The translations under genes were made by a program, and so were the position numbers. Below are positions 15,950-25,900 of a stretch of DNA of 64,000 bases, in pieces. The notes under the pieces were generated by a model. The model did not search any database and was not told where the DNA came from. It saw only the letters and a list, made by a program, of their open reading frames with translations. The stretch comes from JAIQFF01 sp963788505 (GTDB lineage: Bacteria > Acidobacteriota > Terriglobia > Terriglobales > Acidobacteriaceae): the NCBI GenBank assembly GCA_963788505.1, contig CAWBGY010000005.1, positions 1,302,001-1,366,000 of the forward strand. Direction: 5' to 3'. Within the stretch, counting starts at the first letter, position 1; each line of letters begins with the position of its first letter.

Positions 15950-16908
15950 GAGCGTCGTTGAATCCAGGCTTTGCCCTGGCTGGCTCCTTGTTTCGTGATC
16001 GCAGTCGCAACCAGTTCGGCTTTAAGTCCTTGGGCCTGAAGTTGCCGCCGCACTTGTGCCTTGGCGCGTTCCGCGCCGACTTTACCATCCAGAAAAATCA
16101 TTACTGAGGGGCCGGCACCGCTCAGGACTGCGCCCAGAAAACCTGCCGTGCCTGCGGCCAGCTTCTGCAGCGCCGGCAACAGGGGACACAGAGGCGCGCG
16201 ATAAGGCTGGTGCATACGGTCTTCGAGCGCTGAGGCCAGCAGATCGCGGCGGCCTTGCACCAGCGCCGCCAGGAGCAACATGGAATTCTGGACGTTGGTC
16301 ACAGCGTCAGCCCGCGAATATTCGGAGGGCAGCACGCGGCGGGCTTCCTCGGTGGGCAGCGCCTCCTCGGGAACCGCCAGGAGCAATGGCCACTTCCCTT
16401 TCGGAAGCAGGCACGCGACTTGAGCCTCACTCCGGGCCGACATTCTCGCCACAGCCAACCCACCCATCCAGCATGCGGCCGCGTTGTCAGGATGATGTTC
16501 CCGTCGCGATGCTTCACCAACGATTCGGCTGTCCGTCCAGCGCAACTTGCCGAAGTGTACCGCCAGCGCGATCCCGGCCAGGCGCGCCGCGGCCGACGAA
16601 CCGCAACCCTTGCCGATCGGAATCTGGTTTTCGATGCGCAGGGCTAGGGGCTGCGCCGGTTTATCCGCCTCTTGCAGCACTTCCCGATAGGTCGTCAGGA
16701 TAAGGTGGTTCTCGACCCGGCCGCAGATTTCGGCGTCGCGGCCATGCGCTGTGATGGAAAATTCATCCGCGACTTGAGCGCGGACTTTCAGGAACAATCC
16801 GAAGGCGAGTGCCGCGGCGTCAAACGCCGGACCCAGATTGGCGGACGTGGCGGGCAGAACGAGTTCCAGAGGGGGACGCGTAGCGCGATTTTTCTTTGCG
16901 GTTTTCAT
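15946..16908 (-). CDS. thrB: Homoserine kinase
   Basis: The product is 320 aa and belongs to the GHMP kinases. It has PATSANLGPAFDAAALA near the N-terminus, the phosphate loop IPIGKGCGSSAAARLAGI, and the C-terminal GAVLSGAGPSVMIF. It phosphorylates L-homoserine to O-phosphohomoserine, the substrate of threonine synthase. The upstream minus-strand neighbour is thrC, so both final threonine steps are adjacent. ATG at 16908 gives the usual short lead before the ATSANLGP motif. The frame is open to 17094, but that part lies in repeat DNA (16952-17124). No homoserine dehydrogenase in the window. Confidence 0.88.
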   Translation of the reverse strand: MKTAKKNRATRPPLELVLPATSANLGPAFDAAALAFGLFLKVRAQVADEFSITAHGRDAEICGRVENHLILTTYREVLQEADKPAQPLALRIENQIPIGKGCGSSAAARLAGIALAVHFGKLRWTDSRIVGEASRREHHPDNAAACWMGGLAVARMSARSEAQVACLLPKGKWPLLLAVPEEALPTEEARRVLPSEYSRADAVTNVQNSMLLLAALVQGRRDLLASALEDRMHQPYRAPLCPLLPALQKLAAGTAGFLGAVLSGAGPSVMIFLDGKVGAERAKAQVRRQLQAQGLKAELVATAITKQGASQGKAWIQRRS

Positions 16909-16951
16909 TTCGCTGGCACTGTTTCGCGGACCTGAACTCTGCATCAGTGTA

Positions 16952-17124
16952 AGGGCATGGCTTCCAGCCGTGCCAAATAAGAGCGTCAGGCGACCCGCCT
17001 CGGCCGCTGTGGCAACTCGAGGGACGAAAGATGTGCGGTCGGCGAATTGTGCACAGCGGCTGAAGCCGCCTCGTGCTGCCACTCTTTTTCGCACGGCTGA
17101 AGCCGTGCGCTTTCCCAGCCCAAG
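16952..17124. repeat. Composite palindromic repeat (GGCACGGCTGGAAGCC / CAGCGGCTGAAGCCG), copy 1
   Basis: About 170 bp between thrC and thrB with several short hairpins (GGCTTCCAGCC, GCACGGCTGAAGCCGTGC). Its reverse complement is homologous along most of its length to 21152-21322. Confidence 0.8.
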
Positions 17125-17146
17125 GGACTCTCATTCCCGAAGTCCC

Positions 17147-18559
17147 TCAGGATAACGGCCTTCGCGGATCGCTCTGCTCCGCGTACTCCAGCACCTTCAC
17201 GACGGCGTTCGCGCTGGCGTCGAGGACCATGGGGGCGCGCTGTCGAGGGGACAGAACCTCCGCCGCTTCCTCCTCGTGTTCGGTGCCGGCGAACAGATCT
17301 CCACGATGAAACTTGAGGGTGAAATCCGGGTCCTTGAGCAGGCTGCCGGTCAGGATCAGCACCACGGATTCGTTCTTCTTGACGAAGCCCTGTTTGACCA
17401 GCTTCTTCAATCCGGCGAGAGTGACCGCCGACGCCGGCTCGCAGCCGATGCCGTCCGCCCCAATTTCCGCCTTGGCCAATGCGATCTCGACCTCGCTCAC
17501 CTGCTCCACCGCGCCGCCCGTGGCCTCGAGCACACGCACCGCCTTTTTCCACGAGGCCGGACTTCCGATGCGGATGGCGGTCGCCATGGTTTCGGCGTGC
17601 ACTGGGACGAGTTCCTTGCCGCCCTTCTCGCGCATGGTCCGCACCAGCGCGTTCGCGCCCTCGGCCTGGACGACGGAAACCTTCGGCAGACTTGCGATGA
17701 GGCCGAGCTGCTTCATCTCAATCAGCGCCTTGCCGATGGCTGAAGAATTCCCCAGGTTTCCTCCGGGCACGATGATATGGTCCGGCGGTTGCCAGTCGAA
17801 TCGTTCCAGGAGTTCGACCGCGACAGTTTTTTGGCCTTCGAGCCGGTACGGATTCACCGAGTTCAGAAGGTAAACCGGCATGCGCTGCACCACTTCATCC
17901 AGCACACGCATGCAACCATCAAAGTCAGTTTTGAGCTGGCAGGTGAGGGCGCCATAGTCGAGTGCTTGGGAAAGCTTTCCCCAGGTAATCTGGCCTTGCG
18001 GAATCAGCACCAGGCTACGCATTCCCGCGCGCGCGGCGTAAGCCGCCATGGAAGCGGACGTGTTGCCGGTTGAGGCGCAAGCCACCCAGCGAAAGCCTCC
18101 CTGCCGGGCGAAGGACGCGGCCACTGTCATCCCCGTGTCCTTGAAAGACCCGGTGGGATTCATGCCCTGATGCTTGGCGAACAGCTGCTCGACTCCCGCG
18201 AGGCGCCCACAGGAAGGCAGTTCATACACCGGCGTGTTCCCTTCCCGCAGGGTAATGACGGAGTTCCAATCGTTCAAGGCAGGAAGGATTTCGCGAAAGC
18301 GCCAGACTCCGCTCTCATCCAGAGCATTCCGGGAAGTGCGGCGTTGCAGCCAGAGTTTCCTGAGCCCGACGGCATCGAGACCGGCGGCGCGCATTCCCGC
18401 GCCCGTTTTCCAGCCGGGATAAACCACCTCCAGCAGATCGCCGCACTGCGCGCAACGGACACTCTTGGCCCCGCTTTCGCCCACGGCTCCGCACGCAATG
18501 CAGCGCAATTGCGATACGTCCGCTTCCACTCTGGATGCCGATGCGGCGTGGTCAGTCAT
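17147..18559 (-). CDS. thrC: Threonine synthase
   Basis: The product is 470 aa, fold-type II PLP enzyme. The PLP lysine is K140 in MNPTGSFKDTG; ASTGNTSASMAAYAA and PGGNLGNSSAIGKA bind the cofactor phosphate. The N-terminus has a zinc-ribbon-like pair of cysteine knuckles (C20/C23, C36/C39), seen in one branch of the family. It converts O-phosphohomoserine to threonine. thrB follows on the same strand, separated by about 240 bp of repeat DNA, which makes a single transcript likely but not certain. Confidence 0.92.
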   Translation of the reverse strand: MTDHAASASRVEADVSQLRCIACGAVGESGAKSVRCAQCGDLLEVVYPGWKTGAGMRAAGLDAVGLRKLWLQRRTSRNALDESGVWRFREILPALNDWNSVITLREGNTPVYELPSCGRLAGVEQLFAKHQGMNPTGSFKDTGMTVAASFARQGGFRWVACASTGNTSASMAAYAARAGMRSLVLIPQGQITWGKLSQALDYGALTCQLKTDFDGCMRVLDEVVQRMPVYLLNSVNPYRLEGQKTVAVELLERFDWQPPDHIIVPGGNLGNSSAIGKALIEMKQLGLIASLPKVSVVQAEGANALVRTMREKGGKELVPVHAETMATAIRIGSPASWKKAVRVLEATGGAVEQVSEVEIALAKAEIGADGIGCEPASAVTLAGLKKLVKQGFVKKNESVVLILTGSLLKDPDFTLKFHRGDLFAGTEHEEEAAEVLSPRQRAPMVLDASANAVVKVLEYAEQSDPRRPLS

Positions 18560-18587
18560 TCAGCTTCTAGCATACGGGATGGGTGAA

Positions 18588-19049
18588 TTATTTGCCGCCA
18601 CGCAGGTATTGATCACTCTTGTTAATCCAGTCGGACCGCGGTGGATTGAACACATCGAGGTCCACCGTGTCTACCATGGCTTCTGCCTTGTGTGGCATGT
18701 GGGGAGGAATGGTCAGCACTTCGCCGGCATTGACCACGATCTCCTTGCCGTCAACCCAGAATTTCAATGCCCCTTCCAGAATGTAGCTGAATTGTTCGTT
18801 GTGATGACTGTGCAGGGGGATGATGCATCCTTTCTTCAGCAGCACGCGCGCCACCATGATGTCGCCGCCCACGACAAACTGCCGCTGCAGCAACGGGTTC
18901 AAGTCTTCAAGGTCGACGGTATGCCAGGGAACGTGCCGCAGTTCCATTTTGCCGCGGACGTTCTTCGTTGCTGCTTTGCGGCGGACGCCCTTGGGTCCGG
19001 AGGGTTTGGCCCTCTTGCGTTTTTTCCTGACGGGCTTTCTCTTTACCAT
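18588..19049 (-). CDS. Cupin domain protein with basic N-terminus
   Basis: The product is 153 aa. A single cupin barrel spans about 60-140. The first motif IPLHSHHNEQFSYILEG supplies two histidines and a glutamate for metal binding; the second, GEVLTIPPHMPHKAEA, supplies the last histidine. The first 35 residues are very rich in Lys/Arg and may be an added tail; M35 (MELRHVPWH) is an alternative start. Such cupins are small metal-binding isomerases, dioxygenases or sensors; the substrate cannot be told. It lies 28 bp before thrC on the same strand. Confidence 0.8.
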   Translation of the reverse strand: MVKRKPVRKKRKRAKPSGPKGVRRKAATKNVRGKMELRHVPWHTVDLEDLNPLLQRQFVVGGDIMVARVLLKKGCIIPLHSHHNEQFSYILEGALKFWVDGKEIVVNAGEVLTIPPHMPHKAEAMVDTVDLDVFNPPRSDWINKSDQYLRGGK

Positions 19050-19152
19050 TGCAGCCCACCTTTCCGAGATTCACCAGAGTCCGCTCAGCTTACGAGAAGT
19101 TGGAGAAGCTTGGCAACCGCGAGTCGCCTGGTCCGGTTGCATACAAAATTTG

Positions 19153-19941
19153 TTACAAGCCCTTATACATCCCGCCGTCGACCAGCACGGTTTGCCCGGT
19201 AACATACGATGCTCGATCGGAAGCCAGCCAAACGATGGTATCGGCGACTTCCGCCGGTTCACCTAGTCGTCGCAAGGGAGCGTCTGCAGCCCACCCGTCA
19301 AAAATCGCCTTCTCGGTCGTGCCCGAGGCCGCAGAACGGCTTTTCGCCAACTCCTTCAGCCGGTCAGTGGCGGTGAAGCCCGGACCCACGTTGTTCACCA
19401 GAATGCCGTCCTTGCCAAATTCATTGGCCAGGCTCTTCACCAGGCCGACCACCGCCGCCCGGACCGCGTTTGAAAGCACCAGGTCGGGGATCGGCTGTTT
19501 GGTGGTGATGGAGGTGATGGTGATGATCCGGCCCCAGCGCCTGCGTTGCATGTGCGGGATAACCTCACGGGCAAAGTTCACCGTGCTCATGAAGTTGGCC
19601 TCGATTGCCTTGTGCCAGTCCTCCACACTTGCCGCCAGGAAGCCTTTGGCCGGCGGCCCTCCGGCATTGGTCACGCAAATATCGGCCGCGCCGAATTTCG
19701 TCACCACCGCCTCCACGAATTCGTGCACGGCATGAGCGTCGGTCACATCGAGCGCCTGATGAAACACCTCAGCGTTGTATTGTTTCCTGATTCTCTCGGC
19801 CGCAGACGCCAGCACCGGCGCGTTCCGGGCGCACATCGCGGTTTTACATCCTTCGGCGGCGAAAGCCTCGGCGGTTGCGCGGCCAATCCCCTGGCTGGAC
19901 GCGGCCACAATCGCAACCTTTCCCTTCAGACCCAGTTCCAT
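19153..19941 (-). CDS. SDR-family oxidoreductase-like protein with altered catalytic residues
   Basis: The product is 262 aa with a Rossmann fold. The nucleotide motif ASSQGIGRA (14-22) and TNAGGPP (91-97) are intact, and S144 sits where the catalytic serine belongs. The expected Tyr-x-x-x-Lys is instead Ser157-Asn-Ala-Val-Arg161 (LVLSNAVRAAVVG), so the proton donor tyrosine and the lysine are both missing. Related FabG-like sequences without the tyrosine are known in many bacteria; their function is unclear. ATG at 19941 gives a normal N-terminus; the open frame upstream adds 21 unlikely residues. Confidence 0.8.
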   Translation of the reverse strand: MELGLKGKVAIVAASSQGIGRATAEAFAAEGCKTAMCARNAPVLASAAERIRKQYNAEVFHQALDVTDAHAVHEFVEAVVTKFGAADICVTNAGGPPAKGFLAASVEDWHKAIEANFMSTVNFAREVIPHMQRRRWGRIITITSITTKQPIPDLVLSNAVRAAVVGLVKSLANEFGKDGILVNNVGPGFTATDRLKELAKSRSAASGTTEKAIFDGWAADAPLRRLGEPAEVADTIVWLASDRASYVTGQTVLVDGGMYKGL

Positions 19942-20016
19942 AGGACTCGCATTATAGATGGATAAAATCGCGCGGCGGATCACCCGCCCGCAGCATCCCG
20001 ACACCGGGCGGCGTTC

Positions 20017-20087
20017 CCTTCCCTTTGCGGCCTTTTGCGGTGCCCTTTGCGACCGTTGCGGTAAGTCCTTAACCGCAAGGTGCGCCC
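20017..20087. repeat. Inverted repeat of the CTTTGCGG family
   Basis: CCCTTTGCGGCCTTTTGCGG and CCTTTGCGACCGTTGCGGTA face TTAACCGCAAGGTGCGCCC. It lies between the divergent SDR and aminotransferase genes. Confidence 0.7.
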
Positions 20088-20167
20088 AGCATACCCTTGC
20101 CGAGTTGGCCCGCGAACGTTACCCTTGAACGGTTGTTGACCTGTTCGGTTGGGAGGTGAGGGCTTTC

Positions 20168-21112
20168 ATGGCAAATCCGGCAGAGTATGTATGGCTCGAC
20201 GACGAGTTGAAGGATGCTGCGAAAAGCGGAGTTCCAATCATCAACGCCGGCCTGCACTATGGTTTCACTGTCTTTGAAGGCATTCGTTGTTATGCCACGG
20301 ACCGCGGCCCGGCTGTTTTCCGACTGGAAGAGCATGTCGACCGCCTGCTGGACTCCGCCCTCATCGTGGGCTTCCGCGATCTTCCCTGGACTCGCGATAC
20401 CCTGAGCGAAGCGATTCACAAGACGATTGCCGCCAACAAGTTTTCTGCTTGCTACATCCGTCCGGTCATTTACCTGGACGGCGCCATGAACCTGGTGGTG
20501 GACAGCGGCAAACCCCGGCTGATCATCGCGGTGTGGGAGTGGACTGCCTTTCTTGGCGCCGAAGCGAAGGAACACGGCGTCCGCGCCAACATCGCTTCTT
20601 TTACGCGATTGCATCCGAACATCATGATGACCAAGGCCAAGGTGGCGGGAAACTACGTGAGTTCGATTCTGGCCAAGACCGAGTCCCATCGTGCGGGATT
20701 CGACGAAGCCATCATGCTCGATCCTCAGGGCTACGTCGCCGAGTGCACGGGAGAGAACATCTTTCTGGTGCGGAACGACGTGATCTACACTCCGAGCCGA
20801 GGGGCAATACTGGAAGGCATCACGCGCGACAGTTTGATGACGCTGGCGCGAGACTTGGGTTTCACCATCGTCGAGGAACCAATCTCCCGCGACCAACTGT
20901 ATATCGCCGACGAAGTCTTTGTCTGCGGCACGGCCGCGGAGGTGGTTGGGTTGCGGGAGATCGACTTCCGGAAGATTGGCAACGGAAGAACTGGCCCGAT
21001 TACCCGCGCCTTGCAAGCGGAATTTGAAAAGCTCACCAGCGGACGCCACGAGCGCTCCGCCGCATGGCTTTCTCCTGTACCGGCATTCGAGGCCACATTC
21101 TTGCAGGCATAG
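20168..21112 (+). CDS. ilvE: Branched-chain amino acid aminotransferase
   Basis: The product is 314 aa, fold-type IV PLP enzyme. VFEGIRCYAT near residue 40, the PLP lysine in TKAKVAGNYVSS, the glutamate in ECTGENIFLV, and ILEGITRDSLM all match IlvE. It interconverts branched-chain amino acids and their 2-oxo acids with 2-oxoglutarate. GGGAGGTGAG at 20151-20160 fits ATG at 20168 better than the GTG at 20156, which lies inside that site. The C-terminus (RHERSAAWLSPVPAFEATFLQA as a loose tail) is less conserved. Confidence 0.88.
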   Translation: MANPAEYVWLDDELKDAAKSGVPIINAGLHYGFTVFEGIRCYATDRGPAVFRLEEHVDRLLDSALIVGFRDLPWTRDTLSEAIHKTIAANKFSACYIRPVIYLDGAMNLVVDSGKPRLIIAVWEWTAFLGAEAKEHGVRANIASFTRLHPNIMMTKAKVAGNYVSSILAKTESHRAGFDEAIMLDPQGYVAECTGENIFLVRNDVIYTPSRGAILEGITRDSLMTLARDLGFTIVEEPISRDQLYIADEVFVCGTAAEVVGLREIDFRKIGNGRTGPITRALQAEFEKLTSGRHERSAAWLSPVPAFEATFLQA

Positions 21113-21151
21113 CAAGCGCGCGATCGTTCGGAATCGAAAGTCTCCCCGATG

Positions 21152-21322
21152 TGGAAGCGCACGGCTTCTGCCGTGCGAAGAAGCGTCGCTGGGGGGCGGC
21201 TTCAGCCGCTGTGAACAATTTCGCCGAGCGCACATTTTGGTCACATCGAGACGCCACTGCGGCTGAAGCCGGTCGCCTGACGCCTCTTTTGGCACGGCTG
21301 GAAGCCGTGCCCTTCCACGGCG
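21152..21322. repeat. Composite palindromic repeat, copy 2
   Basis: GCGCACGGCTTCTGCCGTGCG, GCGGCTTCAGCCGCTGTG and GGCACGGCTGGAAGCCGTGCC are successive hairpins. Read on this strand it aligns with the reverse complement of 16952-17124, so the two copies are inverted relative to each other about 4 kb apart. Confidence 0.8.
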
Positions 21323-21392
21323 CGTCCGGAGCAAACTCCTGACATCCGTCCGGGGCAAATTTCTGACACGCGTCGGGGGAAACTCCTGACAC
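21322..21392. repeat. Three tandem 23-25 bp units
   Basis: Units start at 21322, 21346 and 21370, each of the form GCGTCCGGGG-CAAACTCCTGACAC with a few changes. Too few and too imperfect for a CRISPR array, with no spacers. Confidence 0.65.
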
Positions 21393-21436
21393 GGACGTCC
21401 ATCCAGGGGAAATGAAACGATCAAAAGCGAGGACGC

Positions 21437-22640
21437 ATGAAAAAGCATCAGCATCACCCGGAAACTGAGGCGGTTCGGGCAGGCAGCGATCTGCACAAGA
21501 AGAATGGACCGCTGGCCACTCCGATTTATCAGACTTCCACCTTCGAAGTCACCGACAACGACCAGCAGGTGCGGGCCATCTCCACCGACATGTTCTACAC
21601 CCGCTACGGCAACCCGACTCACACGGTGGCCGAAACGGCGATTGCCGAACTGGAAGGCGCCGATGCCGCACTGCTCTTCGCTTCCGGCATGAACGCCATT
21701 ACCACCTCAATCCTGGCCCTGCTGAAAAGCGGCGATCACATCGTTGCCCAGCGGGACATTTACGGCGGAGCCACAAAGTTCTTCAGCCAATGGCTGCCCA
21801 AACTCGGCATCGAGACTACGTTTGTAGACACCACTGAATACGACCAGCATGCGGTCGCGATCCGGCCGAACACCAGGCTGCTTTACCTGGAATCGCCGAC
21901 CAATCCCACCCTGCGCGTGGTTGACCTGCGCAAGGTGACAGCCCTGGCCAGGCAGCACAATCTGATCACCTTCATCGACAGCACTTTTGCCACGCCCATC
22001 AACCAGCGTCCGGCGGATTTTGGCATTGACCTGATCATGCACTCCGGCACTAAATATTTCGCCGGACACTCAGATCTGATCTGCGGCATCGTTGCCGGAC
22101 GCCGGGACCTGATCCAGAAAATCCACGAAACTCGCACCACACTCGGCGGAGTTATGGATCCTCATGCCGCCTGGCTGCTTCTGCGCGGCATCAAGACCCT
22201 GGCCGTGCGGGTGCAGCGGCAGAATGACAACGCCTTGCGGGTCGCCCAGTTCCTGGCGCAACACCCCAAGGTGCGGCAGGTGCACTATCCCTTTGTCGAA
22301 GGCCATCCGCAACGCGGTTTGGCGATGGAGCAGATGCATGGCGGCGGTGGTGTCCTGAGCTTCGAGGTTGATGGCAGCGGAGAAGACGCCAGGCGCTTGG
22401 CGGAAGCGCTGCACCTGTTTAGCCCTGGCGCCGAGCCTGGGCGGCGTGGACTCCCTGGTCACGATTCCCGCGCTTACCTCGCACGGAATGATCTCCGCCG
22501 AGCAACGTCAGAAGATGGGAGTGACGGAGCAACTGGTCCGGCTTTCGGTGGGCATCGAAAATGCAGACGACCTGATCGCCGATCTGGAGCAGGCGCTGAC
22601 GGTCGTGGCTTCAGCTGGCCAGCATGTTCACGCGGGATAG
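21437..22640 (+). pseudogene. Cys/Met metabolism PLP enzyme (cystathionine gamma-synthase/lyase family), frameshifted
   Basis: The first 329 codons read as a trans-sulfuration enzyme: TRYGNPTHTVAETAIAELEG, ESPTNPTLRVVD, and PLP lysine K206 in MHSGTKYFAGHSD. At the CCC run 22423-22425 the frame breaks. The true C-terminus (APSLGGVDSLVTIPALTSHG, then QLVRLSVGIENADDLIADLE) continues in the next frame to a stop at 22640. Removing one C restores ALHLFSLAPSLGGV. The unshifted frame continues with unrelated residues to 22816. The rest is well conserved, so this is either a sequencing/assembly error or a very recent mutation. The enzyme makes or breaks cystathionine or related thioethers from activated homoserine. 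Confidence 0.82.
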
Positions 22641-22651
22641 TCCCCACATTC

Positions 22652-22857
22652 TGTCATCCTGAGCGCAGCAAGCTTGCCCGCAAGCGGGCAAGCCTGCGAA
22701 GTCGAAGGACCCCTATAGCTTCGCGGGTGCTTACGGATGTGGGATGTGGTGGCCTTGGACACTCCTCCGCGCCACGCGGGGTCTGGTGTGCTCGTAGGGG
22801 TCCTTCGACTACGTGAAAACTTCGCGAAGCGAAGTTTTCCCTTCGCTCAGGATGACA
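22652..22857. repeat. Pair of inverted palindromic repeats (TCATCCTGAGCG family)
   Basis: 22652-22714 (TGTCATCCTGAGCG through TCGAAGGACCCCT, inner hairpin GCTTGCCCGCAAGCGGGCAAGC broken by few bases) and 22796-22857 (AGGGGTCCTTCGACT through CAGGATGACA, inner palindrome AACTTCGCGAAGCGAAGTT). The same pair arrangement occurs at 1565-1740. Confidence 0.8.
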
Positions 22858-22892
22858 ACCAGGCAACGCGATCTTCAGCGACAAAATAACCT

Positions 22893-22916
22893 GGCCCCGA
22901 TTTTGGCAGGCCAGCA
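22893..22916 (-). terminator. Weak candidate terminator after the TonB-dependent receptor gene
   Basis: On the minus strand CTGGCC and GGCCAG form a 6-bp stem around a 12-nt loop, followed by GTTATTTTG, shortly after the stop at 22939. Confidence 0.25.
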
Positions 22917-22938
22917 TTCTTATCTAGTTTTATCAACC

Positions 22939-25900
22939 CTAGAAAACAAATTTCAGGCTCAGTTGCAGGATGCGCGCATTGTGTGCGGTGCCCGTAAACA
23001 GGTAGTTGTTAGACGGGAACTTGTTGCTGTCGGAATTCACCGCGTTCGCCCCTGAGCCGGAATCCCCGGAAATGGCCCCGAATTGGGTGTGGTTGAACAC
23101 GTTGAAGGCCTCGGCGCGGAACTCGAATGCCATTGATTCCCGGATGACGAAACGCTTGGAAAGGGCCATGTCAAAGTTGATCCGGCGCGGATTGTTCAGA
23201 ATATTCCGGCCGGCATCCCCAAACGTCAGGCCGCGGGGAAGCGCGAACGCGGCCGGGTTGTAGAGCAAAGGTCCGAATCCTTCCTGCAGCATTGGGGGTT
23301 GAACCACGCCGGACCGCGGATCGCCGATTAAATCAGGGCGCGATCCTGAACTCGCCAACCCGTTGCCCACGCCCGCATTGTCGGTAAAGCTGCCGCTCGA
23401 GCCGCTGCTGACCGCGCTGAACGGCGTTCCGCTCTGCAGGCTGGCGATACCGGAGAATCCCCACCCGCCGAGTATTTTGTTGGCAAGCCCCGGAGCCTTG
23501 AAGAACGGCAGGTCCCAGATGTAACTACCGGTGAAGATGTGCCTCTCGTCAAAATTGGAACTGGCACGATTGGCTGAGGGGTTCGACGAATCGACGAAGC
23601 TGGCGTCAAAGCGGTCCGACGCGTCGTCAATGGAGTGGCTGTAGGTGTAAGCGCCGCTTACCTGCAGACTGCCGACGCTGCGCCGTACCGAAACCTGCAA
23701 GGCGTGATACGTCGAGGATGCCGCATTCTGCACACTGGCAATGTCAGAGTATCCCAGGAAGTGGCGGAAAGGATCGGCGCTGCCTCCGCAAGCCACCGAA
23801 AGATTAAGCGCCGCCTGGCCCACAATGGGGACGCCGCTGGGCGTGGTCATTGTGCCGCAGTCGTCGTGGATGGGATTGCCGAGCCCGTCGACTCCGCCAT
23901 CGATTGGCTCACCCGGCTTGTAGGGATTCTGGCTTAGCGGCACCGCGCGCAGTTGGTTGAGGTTGGTTTCGCGGGCCAGCTTCGTACCCTTGCTTCCGAC
24001 GTAGGAAACGGTCACCACGGTGCTCGGCAACACTTCATGCTGCACGTCGAAGTGCCACTGCTGCACGTAGGGCCAAGTCGCCTTGGTGGGAATTGCGGTC
24101 ACGCTCAGAGGAAAGGGCGGCGACGCCGAACCCGCTCCTCCGCCGAGGGCGGCATAGTCCTGGATGTTGTTCTGCTGCGATGCGAAAGCCAGAGGGGGAG
24201 AGTTCTCCAGCGATTCGGTGCTCGACTCGTTGCCATTGCCGTGCTCGAAGAAAATACCGTAACCGCCCCGGATTGCCGTCTTGCCGTTGCCTCGGGGGTC
24301 CCAGGCGAATCCAATGCGGGGAGCCGGATTGAACAGATGTCCCTTCATGCAGCCGGCGGGCACTGAGGCCACCCCGCACTGAACAATTCCGTTAAAGAGA
24401 TTGCCGGAGACAATGCCGGTATCGGGATCCACGAAAGTGTCGCCCTGAACATAGGCTGCGGGATCGAAGTTGTAGGCTTGCTGCTGCTTTTCCCGATAGG
24501 TACCGAACAGGCTCAAGCGCAAGCCCAGGTTCAAAGTCAAATGGCTGGTAGCGTGCCAGTCGTCCTGAAAGTAGGGCTCAAGTATTTTGTAGCGGTTGTA
24601 GTACTTGAGACGGGTGTTTTGCTGTCCATAGCTGGTGATCGTGCCCAGCAGCAAGTCGGCGAACGGATTGCCGCTCGAAAGGCCGTTCGACGAATCAAAA
24701 GTCAAGTATCCCGGGATCGAACCCGCGGCCAGTTCTCCGCCCAACTCGTTCTTCTGGGCCGCGACGAAGTAGGCGCCAAACTGCAGGTTGTGTTTTCCGA
24801 TGATCTTGCTGATGTTGTCCCGGTAGCTGTACGTGGGATTGGAGTTGTAAGGCCCGTTCGGGATATAGCCCGCATCTTGTCCGAAACCGCCGCCGTACGC
24901 GTTGCCCCCCGAAAGATTGATTCCAGGCAAAATGCCGTCGCCATTTCCGGGAAACAAGTCTCCCATGGGGAAAGGAGAGGGCCGCTGCCAGTTGCCCAGG
25001 TTATTCAAGACAATATGGTCGGTGGTATAGCTGGCTACGAATTCGTTCAACAGCGTGGGTGAAAAGGTCGAGTTCAACCGGGCCACCATACTCACCCCAG
25101 GTCCGCTGAAAGCGGTCTGGATGGTCGGAAAACTTCCCTGGTTCGTCCACAACGGAGTTGCGGTGACGGTGCTCCAGGAATCATGAATGTAGCGAAAAGT
25201 CACCCGCTCTTTGTCGGTCAGATTGTGGTCGACGCGAATCAATTCCTCGCGCCAGTTCGTGGGCTGCACTGGAGAATCGTTGAATAACTCCGCTCCCGGC
25301 TGTCCCGCGTTGGCGGCCGGGATCATGCCAAGCAGGGCCTGGGCCACGACCGCGTTGGCCTGGAATGCCGGCACGATCGTCAAATCAGGCGTGTGTCCGG
25401 TTCCATCCAGGAATCCCGGAACGGCCGGGCAATCGGAAAAGTCACTGGTTGTCGGGTTCGGGCACAAGTCGCTGAAATTCCCCGCCCGCTCGGCATCCGA
25501 CGGAACAAACTGGCTGAACACCTGGCCCGGCACCCGGTCGCGGCGCCATTCCTGCGACCAGAAGAAGAAAGTTTTGTCCTTCCAGATGGGGCCGCCAATG
25601 GTGTATCCGAAGTCGTTTTTCTTGTATCCGGGTTTTGGCGCGGTGGGATCGTCAAAATAATTGAAAGCGTTAAAGGCGTCATTGCGCAGGAATTCATATG
25701 CGTTGCCGTGAAAGCGGTTGGTACCGGACTTGGTTTCTACCTCTACCGTGCCCGAACCGTTACGGCCGTATTGCGCGCCATAGTTGGAGGTGAGAACCTT
25801 GAATTCGGCAATGGCTTCCAGGCTGGGATAGACATTCAGCGTCCCGTTGCTGCCGTTGTCCATGTTGTCGCCGCCGTCAAGTTCCCAATTGTTGTACTCG

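Larger units (their letters stand above)
21113..21436. other. Intergenic region (324 bp), repeat-filled
   Basis: No gene seen. It holds the second copy of the composite palindromic repeat (21152-21322), a three-unit tandem repeat (21322-21392), and about 45 bp of leader before the Cys/Met enzyme. Frames open across it encode only repeat-derived sequence. Confidence 0.7.

Noticed and set aside
21322..21392. Possible miniature CRISPR array
   Set aside because: Three imperfect contiguous units without spacers, no cas genes in the window.
20069..21622. 517-codon minus-strand frame over ilvE
   Set aside because: Runs through ilvE, repeats and the next gene; composition is that of a shadow frame.
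22641..22816. Extension of the Cys/Met enzyme frame to a stop at 22816
   Set aside because: After the frameshift the translation is unrelated to the family and runs into repeat DNA; the conserved C-terminus is in the other frame.
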